DNA of 64,000 nt from Triops longicaudatus (GCA_022885665.1 JAGQDJ010000212.1:124001-188000), one strand, 5' to 3'; positions 39,669-52,246 are shown, numbered from the stretch's first letter. The notes: generated from the letters alone by a model not told the origin. Numbers and translations: made by a program.

Positions 39669-40305
39669 CTAGTTTGGAGTGTTGAGGTTGAATTTCGCTT
39701 TCATCTTTTCCAACTCTTCGGCTTTCTTGGAGGCGTCCACGGATTTGAAAGCTTTGTTGGGCTAAAAAACGAATAAAAAATAAAGATAAGTATGTTTTAG
39801 GCCGTAATATAAGTTGAATGTCAGTAATACTGTAATAAAACAATAATTACTTGGTAATAAAGGACGACCAAATACCGATTGCAGACATTGAAGCCAGATA
39901 AGTGATCGCAAGCGTTTTTAGCGTCAAAAATGTCTTCGTAAACCACAAACGCTGTTCCTCGAGTTTCAGGCGTCGTTCCACTAATGTGAAATAAAGTAAA
40001 TAATTAATATTTACTTTTTTATAAGTAAAGAGAAAGAACAGCTTACACTCTGATTTGTCGAATGGCGCCATATTTGCCAAAAATGTCGTACATTTCTTCT
40101 GAAGTGATCTTGTAGGGTAAGTTACGCACATAGAGAATTCTGTTTACTTCAGGCGGAAGTCGTACCTATAAAAAAACCCTTTTAATCGCTGTGGTTACTG
40201 TAACGAGTTGCAAATGTAACGGATTTGAGACTTATTTTACGATACAGTTTGGGAAATAGGGACTCATCAACTTACACTCTGCTTTTTCTGCATTGCCATA
40301 GCCAT
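39669..40305 (-). CDS. SF3B6: Splicing factor 3B subunit 6 (p14)
   Basis: Four exons, 40276-40305, 40047-40165, 39851-39980 and 39669-39761, join to 123 aa (human 125). The protein is the U2 snRNP/SF3b component that sits next to the branch-point adenosine. It is a single RRM with RNP2 ILYVRNLPY and RNP1 RGTAFVVY, and the strongly conserved KITSEEMYDIFGKYGAIRQI and DHLSGFNVCNRYLVVLYY-type segments are present. The N-terminus begins MAMAMQKKQS. Three in-frame ATGs lie close together, so the exact start is uncertain by a few residues. MRTO4 starts 660 bp away on the other strand, suggesting a shared divergent promoter. Confidence 0.96.
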
Positions 40306-40967
40306 TTTGGGCTAAGTTTGTTATTAAATTGACGAAAAAAACGCGAAAGTATAGTTTATTGCTCAACTATTTACAACTCAGCGTCCCAAGTTCCCCACTT
40401 GTGAAGCGTTCGATCACTAAGGTGAGCATTGACGACGCTAGGTAGCGGAACCTGGTTCGTATGCTGAAGCCCTGTTTCCTATTGGTCCACTACTGCAATT
40501 AAACCCCTTCTGCTTCTTTAAAAGCTCACAAGAAGCTTCATAACGCTTCTTTTGTAACAACACAAAATGCAATTAAGCTTTTTAATTGATTTAATAAATG
40601 TTTTTCTATAATTGTTTTCGAAACATTCAGTGAAACTTGACTCGTAAAATGCACGTCATATAAAGTTAACCGGAAATGTATAGTTAGTTTTAAAATTATG
40701 GAATGTGAATGAATTATATAAGATAAAGGTGCGTGGAGATTAATTCTACGCGTTCTGGCATTATAATATACCTTTATTCACAGTAATACAAAAAATAATG
40801 TGAATATTTCAAGGTTCTTTTCTGAACTAATGCTCAAGCACCGCCTCCACGCAAGCCCATTTTTGAAGCCCGGTAAGGCGGGCCAAGTGCGGGACTTGGA
40901 TGAAACCACGTGGAGTTGCGTATTGTCCACGGAAATAGTTACTTTTTGCGAATAACCAAACTCCAAA
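40306..40967. promoter_or_regulatory. Divergent promoter interval between SF3B6 and MRTO4
   Basis: About 660 bp lies between the two start codons. It includes an inverted CCAAT motif (ATTGG near 40480) and a GC-richer patch (about 40850-40920) just before the MRTO4 ATG. Promoter function is inferred from head-to-head spacing. No RNA gene is seen. Confidence 0.35.
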
Positions 40968-42689
40968 ATGCCCCGTTCCAAACGTTTTAAGAAAAGTAAG
41001 TAAAAAATTTTATTCCTAAAGAAGTTCCTAACTTTCTGGTGTTTCTTTAGTTTCTCTAACCCAAACGAAGAAAAAAGGTTTGGGTTTGAAGCAACAACTC
41101 GTTGAAGATATTCGCAGCTCTGTGGATAAATATGATTCCTTGTACCTATTTTCTGTGCAAAATATGCGTAACGCTAAGTTAAAACAGATTCGAACAGAAT
41201 GGAAAGACAGCAGGTATGTTTAGATGTTTCTTAGCTAATCTACAGCAAAACCTGAGCTGCCCTCAGAGCAGTTTTGAGCTCCGGTGTTGCTCAGTATACC
41301 ACGAGAGTATCGAGAGCGCTCTGAGAGCTGCTGGTGCAAGCTTTTCACAAGAGAGTTCACCCAAAAAATTTCTAAAATATTGAAGAAGAATTATTTTTCC
41401 TAGATTCTTTTTCGGAAAAAATCGAGTCATGGGATTGGCACTAGGCCGTGGTGCTGAAGATGAATATAAAGATCATTTGCACGAAGTTTCGCGAAGATTA
41501 CGTGGCCAGTGCGGCTTGCTCTTCACTAACCGAGCCAAAGACGAAGTTATGAAGTAAGTTACTAAATAAATATAATATCAGTATAATAAATATATATAAA
41601 TAAATAATTAAATATAGAAAAAAATCTTAATTTCTTATAAAAGTTTAAGTAAATGTGTTTGTTAAAGGTATTTCAAGGAGCACAAAGAAGCAGATTATGC
41701 CAGGTCAGGGAATATTGCCACACAAACAGTAACATTGCCCGAAGGACCGTTGGAACACTTTCCTTTCAACATGGAACCTTATCTTCGCCAGCTAGGACTG
41801 CCCACTTCGCTGAAAAAAGGTTACTTTTTAGGGTTCTTTGCATTCCCAAGCATATAAAAATGAAAATTAATTTGAAATTTCCAAATAGGTGTCATTACGC
41901 TCGTCAAAGCCCATACCGTTTGCAAGGAAGGAGCGACTTTAACGCCTGAACAAGCTCAAATACTGGTACGCTAAATTCTTTCCCTCTCAACCCAATAATC
42001 CGTCATTTGACAACCTTTCGTATCTGTTGTTGCTCGCAATCCGGGTTTTAATGCCGTAACCACGTGTCAAGTTCCGTCATTTACTGGTTAGAGTTTTTTT
42101 TTTACTGACATTCCCTTATTAAAAAGGTACACTCTAAACCGATATTCGTCAATCTGATGTCTTTTTATTTGGTATTTAATCAGTTAGATTTTAATGTACC
42201 CTCAGCTTGACTCTTTTCTAGTCATTTACGATTAGAAGTAGTCCTTTAAAAAAGTAGTCCATTATCCGATACCTCTCTAAACCGAGATTACATGATCACA
42301 GAACCTGTTCATGCGTTAAGGTGAAGTAAAGTCGAGATTTTTCTATAGTAAGATATAGAACTCGCGTTACCTGAACCTGCACAACTCGAGGTCGTTCCTA
42401 ATGATCTGTACTACTTTCTGACCAAAAACCCGCACAATTCGAGACCCTATTTCAAAATTCCATTACTAGAATTCTTTTTTTTCCTATCCAATAGAAACTA
42501 TTGGGCCAGCAGATGGCTGAGTTTGCCATTACGCTTGAGGCACTGTGGACCAAGGACGGTGAGTTTGAAGACTTTGGCGACGGCCGAATGTTACGTGCCC
42601 AAGAGGACGAAAATATCACTTCAAAGCTTGGTCAAGTGGAAGAAGATGGTGATGATGACGATAACATGGATAGCGACGCTAGCGAATAA
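40968..42689 (+). CDS. MRTO4: mRNA turnover protein 4, ribosome assembly factor (P0-like)
   Basis: Six exons, 40968-40995, 41051-41213, 41404-41553, 41668-41819, 41889-41965 and 42495-42689, join to 254 aa (human 239). MRTO4 is a paralogue of ribosomal stalk protein P0 and acts as its placeholder on nuclear pre-60S particles. The conserved opening MPRSKRFKK and LTQTKKKGLGLKQQLVEDIR, the FFFGKNRVM segment and the RLRGQCGLLFTN segment fit the family. An acidic C-terminal tail (DDDDNMDSDASE) is typical. An AATAAA at 42685-42690 overlaps the stop codon and may be the poly(A) signal. All intron phases agree. Confidence 0.95.
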
Positions 42690-43397
42690 ACGTTTTTATG
42701 GTCCACAAAAATTTTTTTTTGTAAATTGACTGTTTACCATTTTTCAGCATTTTTACTATGCATATTTTTTTATTACAATTACATTGCTCTCTAATTAATT
42801 AAATACCGGTTATCCGAATACTCCGCAGAACTGAATGAAAGGTTGACAGTGACGGTTAAGCCCATTTAATTCAACTCACTCCGTATTTCTAAATACTCCG
42901 CATATTTGGACGCTGTCCGTCCGGCCCAGAGCCTATTAAAAAAAAAAGCGGGTTGCATTTTGTACTTGGCGACGTTGAAGTAGGTAAGATTTTCACAATA
43001 AATGCGTTGAAACAAAACGAGTGGTTTGAAAAACTTGTAAAAAAAATGACTATTTTCCAATATTTTTACTAATTGTATCATCCACTTCTATTACGCTATT
43101 TAGTGTACAAGTTTTAGTAAAAATTCTTCGGTCTGGAAAAATGGCCAAGTATTGTACAGAAGTACCTTTTCGGTTATTTTGTTTTGTATTGTCCGAATAG
43201 CTAAAGTTTGAAGCCAAACGTAAATCGCGACGATGTAACATATTTTTCTCGTTAGAAAGCGGAAAAAAGGAAATGAATCAGAAAGGAGGAAAAACATGAG
43301 CGTTTGAAAAATAAACAAAAAGGAAGGAAAAGAAAACCTGCGGATTCCTTCCCCATGCAAATGGTCTTTGTATTCATTTTTACGATATTTAAAGTGT
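42690..43397. other. Convergent 3' region of MRTO4 and ARS2
   Basis: About 700 bp lies between the convergent MRTO4 stop and the distal ARS2 stop. It should contain both 3' UTRs. No coding exon or structured RNA was recognised. Confidence 0.4.
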
Positions 43398-43464
43398 TTA
43401 AAAGTCATCCATATCTCGTGGAGCATCCAAATCCCGGTAGTGCGTCATTGGTCTTTCCCGATTC
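43398..43464 (-). other. ARS2 distal last exon (alternative C-terminus)
   Basis: This 67-nt coding exon follows TTAATTAG and splices in phase from the donor at 44628. It encodes NRERPMTHYRDLDAPRDMDDF and a TAA stop. The YRDLDAP core matches the remembered vertebrate ARS2 tail. It competes with the proximal exon at 43841-43919 for the same donor. Confidence 0.75.
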
Positions 43465-43540
43465 CTAATTAAAACAACAATTAATTACGTGTAAGCTTTT
43501 TTCAAATGATAAGCAACATTACAACAAATAATAAAAATGA

Positions 43541-43620
<80 letters not shown>

Positions 43621-43695
43621 AATATCTATATAAAAAAAAAATATAATTTAAAACACACAACACACAAAACAAANNNNNNNNNNNNNNNNNNNNNN

Positions 43696-43773
<78 letters not shown>

Positions 43774-46700
43774 TTCTGGCTTTAAAAGAATCCTTTAATT
43801 TAGAAGACGGAAGACGTTACCATGACAATAGGCATTTTGATCAAAACAGGTCAACATCGGCTGGGGTGTCGACGTCATCATAGCCGATAATTTCTCGCCC
43901 TTCATACGAGACCTGCGGCCTGCAACCACACAGAGAAAGCTTATTTAAAAAATAGTGCAAAAAATTTCAAACAAGGCAGCCTCTCTCTTGAAATACTCTT
44001 CATAAACAATACTTATCAAGTGCAAACTCTCAAATTTCAAACTCTTTACTTTTTAAATACATTTTCCTTGCCTAACTTTTTAAACCGTAAAATTGTCTCA
44101 AAAAGCTGGATTTACTTCTTAAAAGCGTACAAAGCTTCTGCTCCCACTGCCTATGCACGCTAAACTGAAGATTTCATTGTTGCCTGGGGTCTTATTCACA
44201 CCGACAGCGCAAAGAGTTTGCTTGGACTTTAGCTGTGTCACAAAAAGCCAAATTGTCGTGAGTAAACTAAAGTAGGCGGAGTAAATTAAGCTTATAGGAT
44301 TTATACCTTCAAAATGCTTAATAAGAACGTTAATTACTATTTTTTTAAGAGAAACTTTAACCCTTAAGTCGTCGTTGTGAACAGATCTTAAAAGCTTTCA
44401 TTGTTGCTCGCCTGGAAACCTCAAAGAAAATGTTCTACGAAATTTCTTATACTTCTGTAAAAAAATAAAAATTGTTGCAGAAACTTTGTACGAAAACTTA
44501 AAAAAGTTCGGCTAGGACGACATCGACGCCATTTTATACACACATAAATAAAAATGCTTCAAACTCCATAAAAAAAAAAACAAAAACAAGAAAGCGCTTC
44601 AAAACGTCTGAACCGTGTTCAACTTACGCTCCTCTTCCTTTGCCTCCACCTCGGGAGCGTCCGTAATCTCGTCCGCCGCCACTATAAGCGTGGGAGCTGG
44701 GCGGTCCTCCGTAAGGCGCGTAGGACCGCGGGTTATAGCCTGGCGCCCCGTACCTGTATAGGAACAAGAAGCAAGCTCTGGTTGAGTAAAGCCGGAGGGG
44801 GGATGTTTAGCTAAGCTTGACTATAAAAGCAACTCACCCTGACTGCGGCGGATAGTCTGGCCGCTGGTCAGGCGCGTGGCTAGATCTCGCTGAAGCACCG
44901 CTGGAGCCGCCTTGGCTGCCTGACTTACTGCCGGGGTGCTCTGGCAATTGCGGCCGCTTGGGGTCTCTTAAATATTGGTTGAAATACTCCACGTCGCGCT
45001 TAACTTCTTCCAGCTTTTCGGCATGTTTGCTTAAGATGTGTTTGCGAATGAAATCCGGGCCTTTGAATTTCTTACCCGAGAGTGGACACAGCCATTTGTC
45101 TTTGGCTAGTTCTTGCGTATTCGCTGCAATAAATTTCTCTACCTCACTGAAAAAAAAAAGATCACACAAATGATTTTAAAAATATTAAAAATTACTGTAC
45201 AACACAGAAATCATTCTTTATACCTCTTTGTGTCCTTCAGACCCAATTTATTTGCTTCTTCTTCCGTCAAACGCGGGATAGGCTGCATGAAGGAAGCAAT
45301 CTTGGACTCGAAGAGGGCGCAATAATCAGAAATTTCTTGCTGCGACACCCGTGATGCAGGGGGAATTCCTCTGACATGCAAAATACCGCACCGGTTGGGC
45401 ATTTCGTCCTCATTGGGGTATTCAGAATGGTTGTAATAGTCCACCGAGTGGACGATGCGTAAATAGAGCAATAATCGGTCCAAAACGCGGGCTAATTCTT
45501 CGTCACGCATCAAAGCTCCGCCCTCGCCCTCTTCGCCTTCTTCCACGCCGGTAGAACCCAGCAATTCTTCCTCTTCTGCGGATGCTTCCTCGATTAAGTA
45601 ATCGGTGATGTTGTGCAACACTGGGTTCCGACTAAAAACACCAAAGTGCTGCTAGAAAACAAAAACAAATAAATTAATTAAAGAATTTAAAAAAGTGAAA
45701 ATAAAATAGAGAATACGAAAAAGTAAGTTTTGTATTTAAACACCGAATTACGTTTTCTCTTAAGCACTAAACAATACAATCAATAAAAAATTAAATTCTA
45801 GGAAAAATGTAAATAAAACACATGAAACACGGAATTTAGTTATCTTTTTTTTTACAAGAATGAACACGAAATTCATAGAAATATGTAATCTATGTGCATG
45901 CTAATTTATTGTTATATTAAATATGCTATTTAGGCTTAAAAAAGTTTTTATTTAGATTTTTTCCGTTACCGAACTCTCCTCGCCATTCGTCGCTTCCGTG
46001 GGTCCCTGGGCGGATTCGTCCCACAAGCCCCACCTACTATCCAGGTTTTGAACAATACGAGCCGCCAGGCGGATGTCGTTGCGTACCACATTTTTATGGC
46101 ACGTAATTCCGTTGACTGTTCGGATTCGCCGGCTCAAATCGCGGTTCACAATTGCACCAAGTTCTGTATCACGCAACTGAAAAGAAATAAAATCGATAAA
46201 TAAATAATACTCAATACAACAAAGTTCGAAATTAATGAAAGAAAAAATAAGAAAATAAAAAAAATTAACTAAAAAAGCCAAAACAATTAAGACTGGACAA
46301 CAAGTTAAGCCTAAGACGGTCGAAAAAGAGGCAAAAAGAAAAGGAAAAAATTCATAAGACTTCAGAAAATTAATTCACTAACGAACTAGATAACGATCAA
46401 AAACAGGGTACTTAATGGCTAAAAAAAATCTTCAGAAGACTAGAGACGAATTTGTAGCTCAAAGTGTTGAAAAGCATACGAAATACGTTGCTAACAAAAT
46501 AAATAAAAAATCTTAAAAAAACTTATGCTTAACAAAATCCAATTTTTACATACAAACGAAAAGAAATTCGTCTATACTTACTCGGATATTGTTTAAATTC
46601 CAGCAAATTTCCTTAATATTCACATTTCGCTCGAAAGTCACCCACCCACGACGGAACCAACGTCTTTCGGGTTGAGGATCGGCAATGGCTGCGCGTAAAA

Positions 46701-49700
46701 AGCCCGGATAACGTTTGCACATCTAAAAATTCCATAAAAAGTCTATTAATTTCTAAAATTTCTTTCCAGAAACTTAAGAAAACGACCTAAATTTTCAAAT
46801 ACTTACAGCTTCTACTTCTTGTTTAGTAATGGTCGGCGCCAAATTCCTCAAAAAGATTGACGAAGTGCGGTGCAACTCCCTCGGCATCGGTTTATTATCC
46901 TTCTCGGCATCTTTATCCTTTTTCTCATCCTTGTCTGACCCTTCTTTCTTCTTCAGAATAAAAATTTATACAGAAATTAAATTTTGTCTTTCTAAAAAAA
47001 TATGCTAAGAAACATTTACGTCCAGGGCATCTTGAGAGACATCTTCCGTCATACTTCGCTCTTTTTCCGTGTCGTGGAATCCTAAAAATATAATCAAGAA
47101 ATTAGATTGTGTATACCGATTTATGAAGAACATTATCTTTTCACAGGAGTTATTTCCTGAAAATTCCAAATAATTTTACAGAGCTAAAAATAATTTCTAA
47201 AATCAGTTTAAAAAAAATTAATGTAGCTGAAATATATAACAAACGCTAAATATACTAAAACACAACTTACTAACACACTAAAACACGCAAGTATGCACAT
47301 AAGTAAAAGACGTACTAGAAGTATAATATGCAAGTAAAACATGCCGAACCATATTAGGCATACTAAAATAAACTAAACATATTGTTCGAATATACTATAA
47401 ACATATTTAAAGTAAGACACTATAACTATTCACGCAATTCAGAGTGCTTTTACGAAAGAATAATACGCTGTAAACAGAAAACATGAAAATAATATAAGCA
47501 AATAACAAAAAAGTGATATTAATCCACCATACTCCAGAAAAGAAAAAAAAAAACGAACAACCAAAATAATAGAAGCTTAGGTAAACTAAAAATTACACAA
47601 TACGAAAAGTAAACTAGGAATAAAAAAGAGAATTTTAACCAGTAAATACGCATTTAGCTCGTGAAATCGCATCTTATAAATTTAACGAAAGTTGATGATG
47701 GATTATCAACCACAAATAAGTTAAAAGAACCGACCTGGCGGTCCTTCTTTATCAGATTCGGCGTCCGATTCGAACTCGTCGCTCGCTTTGCGTTTCCGGG
47801 AGGGGGCGTTTTCTTCTTTCGCGTCATTATTGTCTTTGTTCAGCAATTCTCGTGCTTTCTTGGCATATTCATCGTCTTCGCCCTCTTCTTTTCTTTCGCC
47901 ACTTTCCAGGTCATTGTCACCTTCCTCGCCCCCTGGTGACTTAATCCCTCCTTCGTTGGCGTCTTCGTTCTCGTTATCTTCGCTCTTTTCTTTCATTTCT
48001 TCGTCTTTAGTCCCTTCACTATCTTTAGACTTTTCTTCCGTCGTTTTGCTCGCTTTTTCTTTCGTAGGCTGTGACGTTACAGAGCCATACTGATCTTCAG
48101 GTCCACGCAGCGAGTCCAAAATCTTCAAATCTTCCTCCGTCCCACCTTCGAGCTTGATCACGACAGTATCGAGCAGTTTGACCAGTTTTTCGGCATTATC
48201 TGCATCCAAACTCAAACCTTCTAGCTTGCCTTCTGCCAACAGTTGACAAAACACTTCCATTCGACGCTAGAAATAAAAAAATATGAAATGAGTGAAAATT
48301 GCAAATAATAAATAAATTACAATTCGTACATAGTTTTAAGTTAATAATAACAATTAACACAATAATTACAATTCTTATTATACTAATTGTTTTTATTATG
48401 TAATTTTATTAACTTATTTTAAATTCTATTATTACCAATAAAATGATAAATAATGTAAAAATAATAGTTAAAAATACTTTGAGGCCCGAGAGTTGTTCGG
48501 TCTTGCGTTTGGAATGTTCTTCCGGATGGTACTTGAGTTTGAACCTGGAATTTGACACACAAAAAAAGACACAATTTCATTAATTTCTCTTCTTTGGCAA
48601 AAATATAACGAAAAAAATCGATTTTTACAGATGATATAACCAAGAAAAACATTTTAATGATCACTGTAATCAACAAAAATTATGAAAAAATTTGTTTGTG
48701 ATATGGATAGAGATACCTCACCTGATCCCACCCTGTTCTCCCCTCATGCGTGACGTCATGAGGGAGAGCACACACTCCAATTTTGGGGCGCCTGAGCTAA
48801 ACTAACATTTTTTGGCATCCCTTGCATTGCGCGCTAAGGGATTTTTCGACTCGAAACTAAACCTAAGCTATTTTCGGGGTGAACTTGTTTGTATACGTTC
48901 AAAAACCCCAATTTTTTCAGCTTGAAGGGGTGAATTCGAGTTACTTTTCTGTTTGATGGTCACTACGTCAAAAAATACTGGCTTTTTCACATAATAAAGA
49001 GTAGCAATAAGTCACACAAAGTAAAAATTTTGCTCGTTTGTCCTTGGGAAGATTTCGCTTTCATTGTGCCGCCGCCAAGCAGCAGTGAACACGGAACTGT
49101 GAAGGTAATGTCGCAATTATACAAACACAATCGAAAGAAGTTAACCAAAAATCCCCAAATTTTTCATTAAATACAATTTCTTCCTTCCTAAACTCTTTAA
49201 AATTTTGCTTGAACTGGAAAAAGAATTCTAAATAAAAACATTTAAAATTTAACGCTCTTGTTTCTAGTATTATTTTTTTTTCTTGTTATTGTTGCCCTTG
49301 TTTCTTTATATTTCTGGAGAATTTTATCGTCAGATTTTGGAGATTTCTGGGTCGAAAAGATTAAAAAAGAATTTGGAAAATTTTGAGAAATTTTTTTAAA
49401 AACGACGTACCATTCCTCGTCTTTGTGTGCCGTGAAAAATTCGTTCAACTGTTGACGTCGAAATTCGAGTTTGTACTCGGCGTATTTCTTTACAGCCTCT
49501 TCATCCGAGATGGAATCGTCATGAGCAGCCAAGAAAGCTTTAAACGACATCATGGGAGGCTGTGTTGGGCCATTGTCTTCCCTAGAATGAGCCAATATTA
49601 TATATTAAATTCTAAATAAAAATATTACCTAATATGTACATATACGAAAATTAACTATTTTTTTCTGATTTAAAATAACAAATTTACCTCCCACTGCCAC

Positions 49701-51037
49701 CAGAATGGCCACCGCCGCCACCATAGTACCCATGACCACCGCCGTAAGACGACTCAGAGGGCCAGTTGTTATATGCCCCGCCCCCGTAGCTTCCTTCATA
49801 TGGGTATCGTCGTTCTTCCCTTTAAAATGCGAAAAAATTCAGTAAAATACAAAAAAAAAGTGATAAAAAATAATCGATAACTCACGGTCACTACGGTAAA
49901 TGAAACAAATTTTATTAATAAACACAAATACCACAGAGCTTAGGTGCGAGAATTTTACAAATTTCAAAGCTCAGGAAGCCGCAAAGAAATTAAGAAAGTT
50001 AGTCAAAAACACACTAAATTAGCTTATTAAATCCAAATTAACACAAAGTAGTAATTAATTATCATAAAACGCGTCTAGTTAAGTAATTTGAACGGAAAAC
50101 AAATGTTTTAAATTGATTTACTGAGCGAATTAGTGTTGTTCTTTCAAGCAAAAAGAGGCAGTCTGCTCTAATTCGAACCAGATTTTCGACATTTCCGTGC
50201 AATTCGAGGTTTAATTTCGATTTCTTAGAATTATTTTAGTTCATGAATCATGAATTCAGACTGCAAGTTCAATTGATAAGAAAAACACCAAATTGGTTTA
50301 CTAAACATAAACTAAGGCAAAAATAGTCGTCAGTCATTACCAAAAACTCGTAAAATTAGCAGACTAACTTAAGTTTTCACGTAATATTCCGAGAAATGTT
50401 GATTTAAGATTTTGATTTAAATTCTGGAATTAAGATTTCCTTTGGATTTAACTTTAGAATAAAGATTCAGCTGCTAAAAAGTGTTTCAAAGAAAACAGAA
50501 GTTTTAAAACATGTTTGGGGATATATTAATATTTTAATCGTATACTGAGGCAAAATCTTTGATTTCTGGACGAACTGCTTAACTTTTCGTTGAATCGCTT
50601 AATTTGCCTGGGATAAGAGTTTTCATTTGATTATGGGAAGTTAATTTAATTTATTTCGAAATTTTATTACCATTCGCCGCCTCGCATGCGTTTAGCAACC
50701 GGTTCGTGGCTACGTGCCGGACTGTAGCCACGGTCCCGGCCTCGGTACGACTCCCGGTAGTCTTGTCTAGGTTGGGGGCGTGAACGAGCCGGCCATCCAT
50801 CCCTTCTAGCCAAAAAATCAAACCCAAAATAAACATAACAAACCTTGAAACATGACACATAACGTTAGCTGATCAGTTTTACTTCTCCATCGGGACGCGA
50901 TCACCAGCCCAATCATCTCTGCGTGGCCGTCCTTCTTCTCTTCTCGCTCCAGTTTCACTTCCACCACGGTATTCGTTGCGTTCACCGCGGAATTTGTCTC
51001 TCCGGCGTCTATCGTACTCATCTTCGCTGTCTCCCAT
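43398..51037 (-). CDS. SRRT: Serrate/ARS2 RNA effector protein
   Basis: Coding exons: 50883-51037, 50671-50805, 49688-49819, 49411-49581, 48478-48544, 47735-48266, 47020-47081, 46807-46950, 46582-46722, 45970-46176, 45224-45651, 44838-45146, 44628-44753, then one of two last exons (43841-43919 or 43398-43464). The product is 895 or 891 aa (human 876). ARS2 binds the nuclear cap-binding complex and directs transcripts to pri-miRNA processing, export or decay. It opens MGDSEDEYDRRRRDKF and has an Arg-rich then Gly-rich N-terminus, a long acidic/lysine-rich segment (about 250-440), an RRM-like domain from about residue 447 (SSIFLRNLAPTIT), and the zinc-finger-like WLCPLSGKKFKG near 743-770. An acceptor at about 51057 and a donor at about 51478 suggest a non-coding first exon. 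Both 3' ends flank an (AT)n hairpin and an assembly gap. Confidence 0.95.
43543..43770. repeat. Two (AT)n tracts flanking an assembly gap
   Basis: Two 75-bp pure AT tracts, 43543-43617 and 43696-43770, flank about 78 bp that includes 22 N bases (43674-43695). Because AT repeats are self-complementary, the pair can form a large cruciform, which may explain the gap. It lies between the two alternative ARS2 last exons. Confidence 0.95.
43674..43695. other. Assembly gap (22 N)
   Basis: A run of 22 unknown bases between the two AT tracts. The true length and content are not known from this sequence. Confidence 1.
43841..43919 (-). other. ARS2 proximal last exon (alternative C-terminus)
   Basis: Using the acceptor GGTTGCAG just upstream, this 79-nt exon continues in phase from the donor at 44628. 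It encodes a tail ending REIIGYDDVDTPADVDLF and a TGA stop. The pattern I-x-Y-(D/R)-D-(V/L)-D-x-P-x-D-V-D-x-F matches the conserved ARS2 C-terminus better than the distal exon does. A second AG inside the exon (after GCCGC) would put the tail out of frame. Confidence 0.8.
48739..48766. promoter_or_regulatory. Perfect inverted repeat around a CRE in ARS2 intron
   Basis: CCCTCATG (48741-48748) and CATGAGGG (48757-48764) form an 8-bp perfect inverted repeat whose centre contains TGACGTCA (48751-48758). It lies in a locally GC-richer part of the intron between 48545 and 49410. It could be an internal promoter or enhancer element; this is inference. Confidence 0.3.
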
Positions 51038-52246
51038 GATGAAATCTAAAGCAAAGAGGTCATTAGAAGTCATTATACAGAACTGAAGCCTGTAATTACA
51101 TAACCAGACACATTTAAACTGAGTCCCATAAAAAACAAGTACGACCAAAAAGCGAATTGCGTACATTTCGTACCCGTTCTTTATGAACGAATATGCTCTT
51201 CCTTTTGGTAACGCTAAAGGTAATGGTCGCAATTTATTAACTTTGTAGACAAATTTTAAATATATAACGCGAGAATAATGCAAAAAGGACGAGAAAGTAA
51301 AGGTTAAAAAGAAACTGGGCAGATGTTTTTGTCAGAAATTGTACCGTTTCTGAGAGGACACTGAGCTTTTCACGCTGAAAACAATGAAAGTTGAGATTCA
51401 TGACGGTAATATTTGTGCTTTTTATGACGTATGGGATTAACTTAAGATATAAGCACAAGAAAGTGAATAAACTTACGTGATTTTATTGACTTTAGACGAC
51501 TTTTTCTAGAGAGGGTTCACTAGGCTTACGCCACGGAAAAGACACACGCCTTGTGCGAAGCCCCCAAGTGGCGTTGCCAATTGGGTAGATGACACCATAA
51601 GCCAAAGCGGGATATTTGAATTTTGGCGTTGCTCCAGAACCGTTAGACAAGTAAAGCCATCACAAGTTTTCCTACTTAATATTTAAAAGTGATTTATAAT
51701 TATGATTTTACTTGGTTGTTACTTAGTTATTAGTTGCTACATTTTCACGATTTTTCGTCGTCTTTGAACAGTGATAGCCGCTATTATGAGCCTACATGAC
51801 AGCGCTTTTGATACAACGAACAATATTATGCCTCTCCACACACTTAGAATGCGCGAATTGCGAATTAGCTTTGCGACACGTGTGCTTAAGCTTGCAAAAC
51901 ACCGAAACGAATTTTCTGAATATTTCAGTTTCTCACATCTCAACAATTTTCCACTCAACATTACTTTTCAACGAACGACGACATATGTGAAGTCCATGCA
52001 GATTCATTTGTACGTGCAATGTTTGTTGTCTAACTATAATAATGAAAATGTATGTAAGCATAATGCTTTTGAAGAACTAAAAACTTATCTGTGTCGTAGA
52101 CAATTATTGCTGAACAACTTTCTCAAAACAATAATTAAATAATCTTTTCCCTAACCTCTAACAGAAAACTGAGAGCAGTTAAATTACTTTGCTTAATTAC
52201 AAACCCAAAATGGAAAATAAAAATTTACCTTTCAGTTTCTATTAAT
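51038..52246. other. ARS2 upstream region
   Basis: It contains the presumed ARS2 non-coding first exon, whose donor (CAC|GTAAGT) lies at about 51478, and promoter sequence near 51,500-51,650. An open frame at 51771-52142 (+) is longer than usual but has no family match or splice support. Confidence 0.4.

Noticed and set aside
43502..43785. Open frames encoding runs of Tyr-Ile
   Set aside because: They are translations of the (AT)n tracts and cross unknown bases.
47661..48093. Plus-strand Ser/Phe-rich open frames
   Set aside because: They are antisense of the acidic, lysine-rich ARS2 exon.
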